Shown: positions 56,686 to 64,000 of the stretch, one piece after another
Layout of the letters: every line of letters starts with the position of its first letter
Position numbering within the stretch: position 1 is the first letter of the stretch
Source of the DNA: Saccopteryx bilineata
Taxonomy: Eukaryota > Chordata > Mammalia > Chiroptera > Emballonuridae
Assembly (NCBI RefSeq): GCF_036850765.1
Contig: NC_089490.1
Coordinates: 127,438,522 to 127,502,521, forward strand
DNA length: 64,000 nt
Direction of reading: 5' to 3'
Translations under genes and position numbers: made by a program
The notes under the pieces: model-generated
Told to the model about the DNA's origin: nothing
The model's input: only the letters and a program-made list of their open reading frames with translations
Database searches by the model: none

Positions 56686-57020
56686 AGGCTCTGTTGGGTT
56701 GTCTCAGCGGTAGAGCATCGGCCCCTGTGTGTGGAAGTCCCGGGTTTGATTCCTGGCCAGGGCACTTAGGAGAAGCACCCATCTGCTTCTCCACCCCTCC
56801 CCCTCTCCTTTCTTTATATCTCTCTCTTCCTCTCCCTCAGCCAAGGCTCCATTGGAGCAAAGTTGGCCTCAGGCGCTAGGATAGCTCCGGTCTCAGTGGA
56901 GCAACCCCCCAGATAGGCAGAGCAGCCTTCCCTGGTGGGAAGGTGTGGTGGATCCCAGTTGGGTGCATGCGGGAGTCTGTCTGTCTGCCTCCCTGCTTCT
57001 CAATTCAGAAAAATACAAAA
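56686..57020 (+). repeat. SINE A, deleted internally
   Basis: Head 'GGCTCTGTTGGGTTGTCTCAG' and 'GTTGGCCTCAGGCGCTAGG', skipping the 'GATGGCTCC' segment. TSD AAAATTTATTGGA versus AAAAATTATTGGA (57021-57033). Confidence 0.9.
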
Positions 57021-57300
57021 AAAAATTATTGGATACTTGCTACCATACTGGATATTTTACTAGGTACTAGGTATATAGTGGTAAACATATAAGTACTTAC
57101 TCTCCTGGGACTTATAAATGTGCAAGCTACTTACAATGGTAAGCTACTGCATTAGACTCCATGAGAACATTAAGATGAAAATATGTGGCTCCTGCTGTCA
57201 AGAAATTCGTGATCTTAATCATGACCTAGATGGACAAATAAATCCAAACAAATGCAAGTATTTTTCACCTAAAAGTTATTCCCCAAACAGGACTTTATAT

Positions 57301-57626
57301 ATATAAATGAGGGGATGTAGTAGTGAGGCCGACTCCTGCATGCGCCCCAATCCAGATTCACCTGGCAACCCCATCATGGGCCAGTTCTCGAGTACTGAGC
57401 TATTTTTAAGACCTGAGGCTGATTTGCTCTGATGGAGCTATCCTCAGCACCCAGGGACCACTGCTCAAACCAATAGAGCCACTGATGGAAGGGGAAGAGG
57501 GAAAGAAGGGGGAGGAGGAATGGGGGGGGGAGCAGTTAGTCGCCTCTGTGTGCCCTGACCAAGAATTGAACGAGGGATGTCCATACACTGGGTTGATGCT
57601 TTATCCACTGAGCCACCGTCCAGGGC
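57301..57626 (-). repeat. SINE A-old (reverse)
   Basis: 'ACTCCTGCATGCGCCCC', 'GCTATTTTTAAGACCTGAGG' and the reversed head 'CCACTGAGCCACCGTCCAGGGC'. TSD AGGACTTTATAT versus AGGACTTATAT. Confidence 0.88.
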
Positions 57627-57779
57627 CAGGACTTATATTAGAGTCTTTACAACTTAGGTGGAGATGAAACTGACATGCTCTGGAAAATTGACTCAAAGCA
57701 CCTATGGTGATGAGGAGGACATTGATGTTAAAGATGTATTTGAAGATTTTGAATAACATTATTTATAAAATGTGACAAC

Positions 57780-58870
57780 AAGTAATATTTCTAAGTTCAT
57801 TTATTATTTTACATTTTTGTACTCCTTCAGTTTTATCTATAAATATTTCAGTATGTATCAATAAAAGGATTCTTAAAAAAATGAGCACAGTAATACCTAA
57901 AGAGAAAAACAACAATTTCTTTAATATCAGAAAAGGTCATCAATATTCAAATTTCCAAGTCTCAAATATCATAACTTTAAAAAAGCTAAAAATTTTATTT
58001 TAGTTAGTTGTTTGAATCAAGATTCAAATAAAGTCCACACATTGTGGTTGGTTCATTATATCTTTTAACCCATTGGTTTTACTTTTCTCTCCCTCTGTCT
58101 CCCCTTTTCTCTTCTTGTAATTATCTTTTTTTTAAAAAAAGGGGTGGGGCCCTGGCTGGTTGGCTCAGCGGTAGAGCGTCGGCCTAGCGTGCGGAGGACC
58201 CGGGTTCGATTCCCGGCCAGGGCACATAGGAGAAGCGCCCATTTGCTTCTCCACCCCTCCGCCGCGCTTTCCTCTCTGTCTCTCTCTTCCCCTCCCGCAG
58301 CCAAGGCTCCATTGGAGCAAGGATGGCCCGGGCGCTGGGCATGGCTCTGTGGCCTCTGCCTCAGGCGCTAGAGTGGCTCTGGTCGCAATATGGCGACGCC
58401 CAGGATGGGCAGAGCATCGCCCCCTGGGGGGCAGAGCACCGCCCCTGGTGGGCGTGCCGGGTGGATCCCGGTCGGGCGCATGCGGAATCTGTCTGACTAT
58501 CTCTCCCTGTTTCCAGCTTCAGAAAAATGAAAAAAAAAAAAAAAAAAAAAGGGGTGGAAAAGATTTGTTTTACATAGTTTTCTACAGTCTGGATTTTACT
58601 GATTGTATTCATATGGTGTTGTTTTTTTCCATGGAGCTCTGACTTACTGTATTTTCAGTAAATTGGTATTTGGATTTAGAGGCTTGATTAGATTCAGGGA
58701 CAATTTATTTGTTATGATTACCTCATGGGTGGTGATAAGGTCTCCCATTAGGAGGCATACAATATCTGCTTGTCTCTCTCTTTGTGATGTTAGTGGCTGT
58801 TGGAAATCAATGCAATCTATTTGGACTGCAAAATGGCAGTGTTCTAATTCGAACACTTTTGTTCAGTGTG
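57780..58870 (+). repeat. Ancient L1 3' relic split by SINE A
   Basis: 'GTTTGAATCAAGATTCAAATAAAGTCCACACATTG' on the left and 'TTTGGATTTAGAGGCTTGATTAGATTCAGGG...TCCCATTAGGAGGCATACAATATCTG' on the right are consecutive parts of an L1M-type 3' UTR. Confidence 0.75.
58148..58543 (+). repeat. SINE A, 'ATGGCGACGCCC' subfamily
   Basis: Complete copy. TSD AAAAAAAGGGGTGG at 58134-58147 and 58544-58557. Confidence 0.95.
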
Positions 58871-59394
58871 ACTGAAAGTGTTGGAGAGTATAGGACAGAG
58901 TGGATGTGAGATGGGAGTGAATTCAAGGGAAATTGCAAAGGAGAATTGTTTCCCTGAAAACATATAATAGGCACTCAACATATACAGATGGGTGAATAAA
59001 TACATTAGAAATTTCAATTGTGGAATAAGAAATGATGGTGCCATAGATAGGAATAAGTGAATGAGCAGAGGGTGCTAGTTTTGGAAGGAAGATTAGTTTG
59101 GTTTTAGACACAGGAGTCTTGAGGTGTGGCATCCAGTGGTTTGTCAAATATTGAGCGACACCGTTTCAGGCTGCTGTTGAAATTGTAGTACTCAAGTGAA
59201 GGAACCAAAGATAGACTACTCTTCCTTGGGAAATATATTTAGATGAAGAAGATCAGCCTTAGGATGAGACAGAGAAGATTTGGTCAGGGAGCAGGATGGA
59301 GAATTTAATTTCAAGGACAGAGTGTTAAACAGGCTCAAATGCTTCAGAGGTCAAGGGAGACCACTTACAAGATGCCAACATGTTGTATGGATGT

Positions 59395-59600
59395 ATAGAT
59401 TGAGTCCAGAGGTGAAAAGGCATCAATGAGATGTGCAGTCATGAGACTTGGGCTCAGTCCTAGCTCTGCCGTTTACGTCATTTGTGACATTGGCAATCAT
59501 TATTCAATGTTCTCTGAGTTTCAGGCTGCTCATTTATAAAATGAGAAAGAGAATGGCTGCCATGTTTGCATCTCAAAGTTGTGAGGTTCAAATTAAAAAT
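59395..59600 (+). repeat. MIR relic
   Basis: 'CTAGCTCTGCCGTTTACGTC' and 'TCATTTATAAAATGAGAAAGAG' of MIR. Its distal end is separated by the L1 insertion at 59655. Confidence 0.75.
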
Positions 59601-59654
59601 AAATATAAACCATTGTGTTTTTCTTCCAATTGTTGCATAAAGAATCTCACACAT

Positions 59655-59980
59655 TATGCGGAGTGAAATAAGCGGATCAGAAAAAAACAAGAACTGCAGG
59701 ATTCCATACATTGGTGGGACATAAAAGTGAGACTAAGAGACATGGACAGGAGTGTGGTGGTTACGGGTGGGGGTAGGGAAGGAGGGAGGGGGGAGGGGGA
59801 GGGGTACAAAGAAAACTGGATAGAGGGTGACGGAGGACGATCTCTCTTTGGGTGATTGATGGGTATGCAACAGAACTAAATGACAAAATAACCTGGAAAT
59901 GTTTTCTTTGAATATATGTACCCTGATTTATTGATGTCACCCCATTTAAATAAAAATTTATTTATAAAAAAAAAAAAAAA
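59655..59980 (+). mobile_element. Short 5'-truncated L1 insertion with perfect TSD
   Basis: 326 bp of L1 3' end from 'TATGCGGAGTGAAATAAGCGG' to a 20-nt A tail. Perfect 16-bp TSD AAAGAATCTCACACAT at 59639-59654 and 59981-59996. It lies 83 bp before SLC4A8 exon 2, in the sense orientation. Confidence 0.95.
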
Positions 59981-60063
59981 AAAGAATCTCACACATGGCA
60001 CTTACCTGAATGTTTAAATGAATGTATGGGTATTACTATGACTACTTCTTTATGTTTTAACAG

Positions 60064-60145
60064 AGATCAGATGAAGAAGCTGTGGTGGATCAGGGTGGGA
60101 CCAGTACAATTCTTAACATTCATTATGAGAAAGAGGAGTTGGAAG
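60064..60145 (+). CDS. SLC4A8: SLC4A8 coding exon 2
   Basis: An 82-nt exon entered at phase 0 and left at phase 1. It begins after the acceptor ...TATGTTTTAACAG and ends before the donor GTAAGA. The translation starts RSDEEAVVDQGGTSTILN and continues NIHYEKEELE, with the last base giving the first position of a Gly codon. This is the conserved N-terminal cytoplasmic segment of the Na+-coupled bicarbonate transporters. The DQGGTSTILN wording is that of NDCBE (SLC4A8), whereas SLC4A10 carries DRGGTRSILK-like residues (from memory). No stop or frameshift is seen. The rest of the protein lies downstream of the window; I found no further SLC4A8 exon before 64000. Confidence 0.93.
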
Positions 60146-60184
60146 GTAAGAACTGCTATTCTATGCAACAGGAAAATTAGTGAG

Positions 60185-60490
60185 AGGCAACCTGGTGTGG
60201 GAGAAACAGCTTTGTCAGAAGAAGACTGGGGTTTAGGTCCTAATTCTCACTAGCTGTAAGACCTTGGGGGAAAATAATCTAATTTTCCTTAGCCTCAATT
60301 TTCTTTTCTGTTGAATGAAAGTAGGGATGGTAATACCTGTCTTACTACATTGCTCACAAAAATTAGGGGATATTTTATCATTTCATATTCATTTTGAAAT
60401 ATCCCCTAATTTGTGAGCAGTATATTAGGATCTAATAAACAGCATGTGAGACAGTGCTTTGAGAACTGTGAAGTGCAATATAAATATGAA
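60185..60490 (+). repeat. MIR relic split by a palindromic MITE
   Basis: 'CTAGCTGTAAGACCTTGGGGG...TTTTCTTTTCTGTTGAATGAAAGTAGGGATGGTAATACC' before the MITE and 'GTGCTTTGAGAACTGTGAAGTGC' after it. Confidence 0.8.
60345..60424. mobile_element. Palindromic mariner-type MITE (about 80 bp)
   Basis: Arms TTGCTCACAAAAATTAGGGG and, reversed, CTGCTCACAAATTAGGGG, extended by GATATTT, around a short AT loop, with TA at both ends. Confidence 0.85.
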
Positions 60491-60570
60491 TAAATGATTT
60501 ATTCTATGAGAATGTGAGGTACACAGGTCAATTTATTGATTCTTGACAACTGCTTAGAAATATAAGTATA

Positions 60571-60945
60571 AGTCCTGGCCAGTTTGCTCAGTGGTAGAGC
60601 ATCAGCCTGGTATGTGAATGTCCTGGGTTCAATTCCCAGTCAGGACACATAGGAGAAGTGACCATATGCTTCTCCACCCCTTTCCCTACCCCTCTCCTTT
60701 TCTTTCTCTTTCTCTCTTTTCTCCTCCCATAACCATGGCTTGATTGGTTTGAGCACATTGGCCCCAGGTGCTCAGGATGGCTCCGTGGAGCCTCTACCTT
60801 CAGGCACTAAAAAAGGTTGCAAGCATGGCCCCAGATGGGCAGAGCATTGGCCCCAGACAGGGGTTGCTGGGTAGATCTCGGTCAGAGTGCATATGGGCAT
60901 CTGTCTCTCTATCTTCCCTCTTCTCACTTGGAAAAGAAGAAAAAA
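60571..60945 (+). repeat. SINE A-old
   Basis: Head 'GTCCTGGCCAGTTTGCTCAGTGG', 'CATGGCTTGATTGGTTTGAGC' and end 'CTTCTCACTTGGAAAAGAAG'. Confidence 0.85.
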
Positions 60946-60964
60946 ATATATAAATACAGGCAAA

Positions 60965-60988
60965 ATTTTGTTTATTTATTTTTTAAGT

Positions 60989-61020
<32 letters not shown>

Positions 61021-61290
61021 CAGACAGGAAGGGAGAGAGATGAGAAGCATCAATCAGCTCATAGTTGCAGCACCTTGGTTGTTTATTAATTGCTTTCTCA
61101 TATGTGCCTTGACCACGGGCCTTCAGCTGATCCAGTGACCCCTTGCTCAACCTAGCAACCCTGAGTTCAAGCCAGTGACCTTTGGCTTTAAGCCAGCGAC
61201 CATGGGGTCATGTCTATGATTCCATGCTCAAGCTGGGTCCTCAGCGTCCCAGGTCGACACTCTGTCCACCGCACCACCACCTGGTCAGGC
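60965..61290 (-). repeat. SINE C (reverse)
   Basis: 'GAAGCATCAATCAGCTCATAG', repeated 'CAAGCCAGTGACC' units and the reversed head 'GCACCACCACCTGGTCAGGC'. Confidence 0.9.
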
Positions 61291-61543
61291 AAATATATAC
61301 AAAAACTTAAAAGAGAAAGTACAAATAATTTTAAAAACTCAGTTTGGCTATAGAACTCTGTTTTTACCGCGTTTTTGATGTTTGCTCTTCCCTGATGTTT
61401 TCATTTAAACAGGAAAAAGGAGAACACACATATACCTATAACATATTCTTTAAGTACCCAACACAGAGTTATGTAAAAATCCACTGAAGTGGACAGGTAG
61501 AAGCATTTTTATTGACTTGCTGTTTCTAGTTTATCTTATTAAG

Positions 61544-61652
61544 GCCCTTCCTTCCTTCCTTCCTTCCTTCCTTCCTTCCTCTCCCTCCCCCCCTCCCTCC
61601 CCCCCTCCCTCCCTCCCTCCCTCCCTCCCTTCCTCCCTCCCTCCCTCCATCC
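61544..61652. repeat. (TTCC)n-(TCCC)n microsatellite
   Basis: About 110 bp of pyrimidine tetranucleotides on the + strand, with no SINE body attached. Confidence 0.95.
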
Positions 61653-62679
61653 CCCACACGTAGCTTCCCATAACTATTGTGTGGTGTCCCTCTGCTTTCC
61701 TTTTTCCTGTGGGGCCTACTTTCCTGATAAGGGCTGATGCTTGGTTTTATTAGAGAGAGGCTGTTGTCTAGTATAGCTTTAATGAGCACCCACATTTGGC
61801 TCAGGAGCCTTTGTGGACACACTTCAGTTCACTTCCCCTGCAATGTTGAAGACTATGATACAGCAACTTTCTAATGCATGTGAAAAATCCTCTCTGTACT
61901 GCTTGTTCCCATGAATTTTTTTTCCCCATCAAAGTGGTACAGTCCCCAGAGAAAACTTGTCCTTTGGATAGGGAGAGCAAAAGCTGTGGAGGCTGATTCT
62001 CATGGATCTGTTACCACGAGAACTTATGTGGGTGGCTCTTGGAGGTCAGTGGAGTTTGGATATATCGAGGTCAAGTTTTCCAGGTTATTTTAACCAGATG
62101 GAAGAGCCAATGTGGGCTTTAGCAAGTGGGAGGAAGTGGGAGAAGGAAAGGGTGTGGCATGGTGGGGGGAGGCTAACATTTGTTGAATGACCCTTGTATA
62201 TTAGGCATTCGATTAGGGCCTTTGTACAAGTTGTCCTTTTTATCTTCTCAACAACAAAGACAAGTAGATTTTACCCCTGTTTTGGGGAAAACTGCTCATG
62301 GTCATTTAGTCAGATAGCAGTTGAGATTGGGATAAAATTCTGCTTTTTCCACTCTATCACATTGCCTGCAAGGAAGGACAGTATCCAGCATTAACTCCCC
62401 AATCTCAACATCTTACTCGATTATATAAACATTGTTAGGTATTGTCTGCCCTCCTTCTGCTCTGATAATCCTGTTGCCCTCTACCCTCTTATTGCTCTGT
62501 TTAGTAGTTTGGGCCTACTAGACGTTTGTCCTCAGCAAGGAGTTAGCCATTTATAAATACTTTTGTCTACTTGGGAGTAGAATAATAAACTTGGACAAAC
62601 TCTCTTGAATCCTGAGGACTGCGTTCTATCCACAGAGGTCAGCTGAGTAACTGGCAGTAGGAGCAGCTTCTCATAACAT

Positions 62680-63004
62680 CTTTTTTTTGAGAGAGAGAGT
62701 GAAAGGGAGAAGAGAGAGAGGAAGGGAGAGAGAGGAGAAGAAGCATCAACTCGTAGTTGCTTTCACTTCAGTTGTGCATTGATTGCTTCTCATACGTGCC
62801 TTGACTGGACCAAGCCAGTGTCCCCTTGCTCAAGTTAGTGACCTTGGGCTTTTCTTACCAGAAAACTCAAGCTGGCGAGATTTTGGATCCTGTGGACAAA
62901 CCCCTGCTCAAGCCAGCAACCCTGTGCTGATGAGTCCACACTCAGAGCCAGTGACCTCGGTGTTCCAGGCTGATGCTTTATCCACTGCGCCACCACTAGT
63001 CAGA
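62680..63004 (-). repeat. SINE C (reverse)
   Basis: GA-rich tail, 'AAGCATCAACTCGTAGTTGC', 'TCAAGCCAGCAACC' units and the reversed head 'CCACTGCGCCACCACTAGTCAG'. Confidence 0.88.
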
Positions 63005-63364
63005 CATCATCTATTCCTTGTGCGTTCTCTGCTTTGCCATAAATGATAGCCATCTATGATGATGTCATTACTAGGGGCAATGTGTTGGAAAATGGTCCTT
63101 GATACATAGATTTTTTTTGAAAATTAGAATCTTTTTTATGTTAGCACCATTTTAAAAAAGCACTCCAGGCAAATGGAGGACAAATAACTCCTACTTCGCA
63201 GGCCTGGTGTGGTTCTAGAGCAGCTCTGGAGAGAGGAGGGATTTGCTGGACATGGTGTGGGCTCTACTCTGGACTCACTCTGAGGGCAGCTTTAGGACTC
63301 TGTGAGGCTGCACTAAGGGTGGCATCACCTCTTGAAGGTATGGGATAAAATTAGTCTCACTTTG

Positions 63365-63704
63365 GCCCTGGCTGGTTAGCCCAGTTGGTTAAGGGCATCG
63401 TTCTGAAACAACAAGGTTATAGGTTCGATCCCTGGTTGGGCACACATGGGAAGCAACTAAAATATGCACGACTGAGTGGAACAAGAAATGCTTCCCTTTC
63501 CATTCCCTTTTCTCTCCCTTCCTCTCTCTGTCTCCCAAAAAATAAAAAAAATTAAGCCCTAGCCAGATAGCTTGGAGCGTTGTCCCAGAGCACGGAGTTG
63601 CCGGTCCTATTCTCTGTCCAGGGCACATACAGGAGCAGCTCAATGTTCAATGTTCCTGTCTCTTTCCTCCCCTGCCCCTCTCAGAAAAATAAAATAAAAC
63701 AATC
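63365..63704 (+). repeat. Dimeric SINE D
   Basis: The first unit starts GCCCTGGCTGGTTAGCCCAG and ends in AAAAAATTAA. The second unit starts at 63556 with GCCCTAGCCAGATAGCTTGG, has its own box B-like 'GTTGCCGGTCCTATTC' and ends in an A-rich tail. A TSD, AGTCTCACTTTG (63353-63364) versus AGTCCCACTTTG (63705-63716), flanks the pair as one. Confidence 0.88.
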
Positions 63705-63716
63705 AGTCCCACTTTG

Positions 63717-64000
63717 ACGGGAGACGAGTAAATTACATCCTGATCCGATAGGTATGCCATGATACAAGGTTCCTTGGCCCTCTTCCTCCTTTATCGCATA
63801 CTGTCTACCCCATATGACATAAACCATTTCTTCACCCATTTTCAGAACTACTCTGAGATTTTGTCTCTGGATATTGTGAGAAACTTTTGTAAATGTGGAT
63901 CTTTTGCATAAGTTAATTCCGTCAGTAGGTGATGGTGCATTAAACCATGACATTGGTTTTTTTTGTTTTTTTTTAAATAACTTGGAAGAATCGAAAACAT
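63717..64000. other. Intronic DNA, no feature recognised
   Basis: Nothing recognised. The 90-codon open frame on the minus strand at 63681-63953 starts in SINE tail sequence and shows no motif. Confidence 0.4.

Larger units (their letters stand above)
46731..60063 (+). other. SLC4A8: SLC4A8 intron 1 (13.3 kb)
   Basis: GT-AG intron bounded by GTAGGG at 46731 and the pyrimidine-rich acceptor ending TTTTAACAG at 60063. Its first 2.5 kb is free of young SINEs and holds a MIR relic and a GT microsatellite. The middle carries an L2 relic broken by SINE and hAT insertions, then a decayed piggyBac element. 52.95-53.4, 53.76-54.3 and 54.45-55.48 kb look like unique DNA. I see no alternative coding exon inside. 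Confidence 0.85.
60146..64000 (+). other. SLC4A8: SLC4A8 intron 2, 5' part
   Basis: Begins with the donor GTAAGA and runs past the window. It contains a MIR relic split by a palindromic MITE, A-old and C SINEs, a pyrimidine microsatellite, and a dimeric D SINE. The stretches 61300-61540, 61660-62670 and 63010-63350 show nothing I recognise. Confidence 0.8.

Overview
The window is nuclear DNA from a placental mammal, almost certainly a bat. It has no dense ORFs; apparent ORFs are translations of interspersed repeats. The dominant repeat is a roughly 390-bp tRNA-derived SINE that starts GCCCTGGCCGGTTGGCTCAG and ends CAGCTTCAGAAAAATACAAAA. It occurs together with short SINEs starting GCCTGACCTGTGGTGGCGCAG, and with recent hAT, mariner and piggyBac DNA transposons. 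That mix suggests a bat of the horseshoe or leaf-nosed type (Rhinolophus, Hipposideros or relatives). The species assignment rests on remembered repeat signatures, not on a search.

Gene content. The only protein-coding gene I can prove is the 5' end of SLC4A8 (electroneutral Na+-driven Cl-/HCO3- exchanger, NDCBE), on the + strand. Coding exon 1 is 46686-46730 and exon 2 is 60064-60145. They join in phase 0 to read MPAGSNEPDSVLSYR followed by RSDEEAVVDQGGTSTILN. Intron 1 is 13,333 bp. Intron 2 starts at 60146 and leaves the window. Exon 1 lies in a GC-rich promoter with an RFX-type X-box and two inverted CCAAT boxes. A second GC-rich island at about 4.86-5.4 kb carries a good minus-strand splice donor. 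From the human gene order as I remember it (GALNT6 head-to-head with an upstream SLC4A8 promoter) this could be the GALNT6 5' end, but that is inference.

Layout. 1-5.5 kb: mostly unique DNA with one young SINE, ending in the GC-rich island. 5.5-46.2 kb: intron or intergenic DNA packed with SINEs, three L1 3' portions (14.5-16, 26.2-29.2, 41.4-44 kb), nested DNA transposons (11.6-12.3, 36.6-38.3, 44.4-44.7 kb), and old LTR, MER5A, MIR and L2 relics. 46.3-46.75 kb: SLC4A8 promoter and exon 1. 46.7-60 kb: intron 1, with an L2 relic broken by four insertions, a hAT copy, a degraded piggyBac element at 51.26-52.47 kb, an LTR relic and ancient L1. 60-64 kb: exon 2, then intron 2 with a palindromic MITE, SINEs and a dimeric SINE.

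SINE family labels used below. A: about 390-bp complex SINE. A-old: diverged relatives of A. B: about 190-bp SINE with the GTGGTGGCGCAGTGGATAAA head. C: about 330-bp SINE sharing the B head, with a body of repeated 'GGTCACTGGCTTGAGC'-like units. D: SINE with head GCCCTGGCTGGTTAGCTCAG, present as a dimer at 63.4 kb. Families A to C have tRNA-like A and B boxes (RNA polymerase III promoter). They end in A-rich tails and are flanked by target-site duplications (TSDs) typical of L1-mediated insertion.
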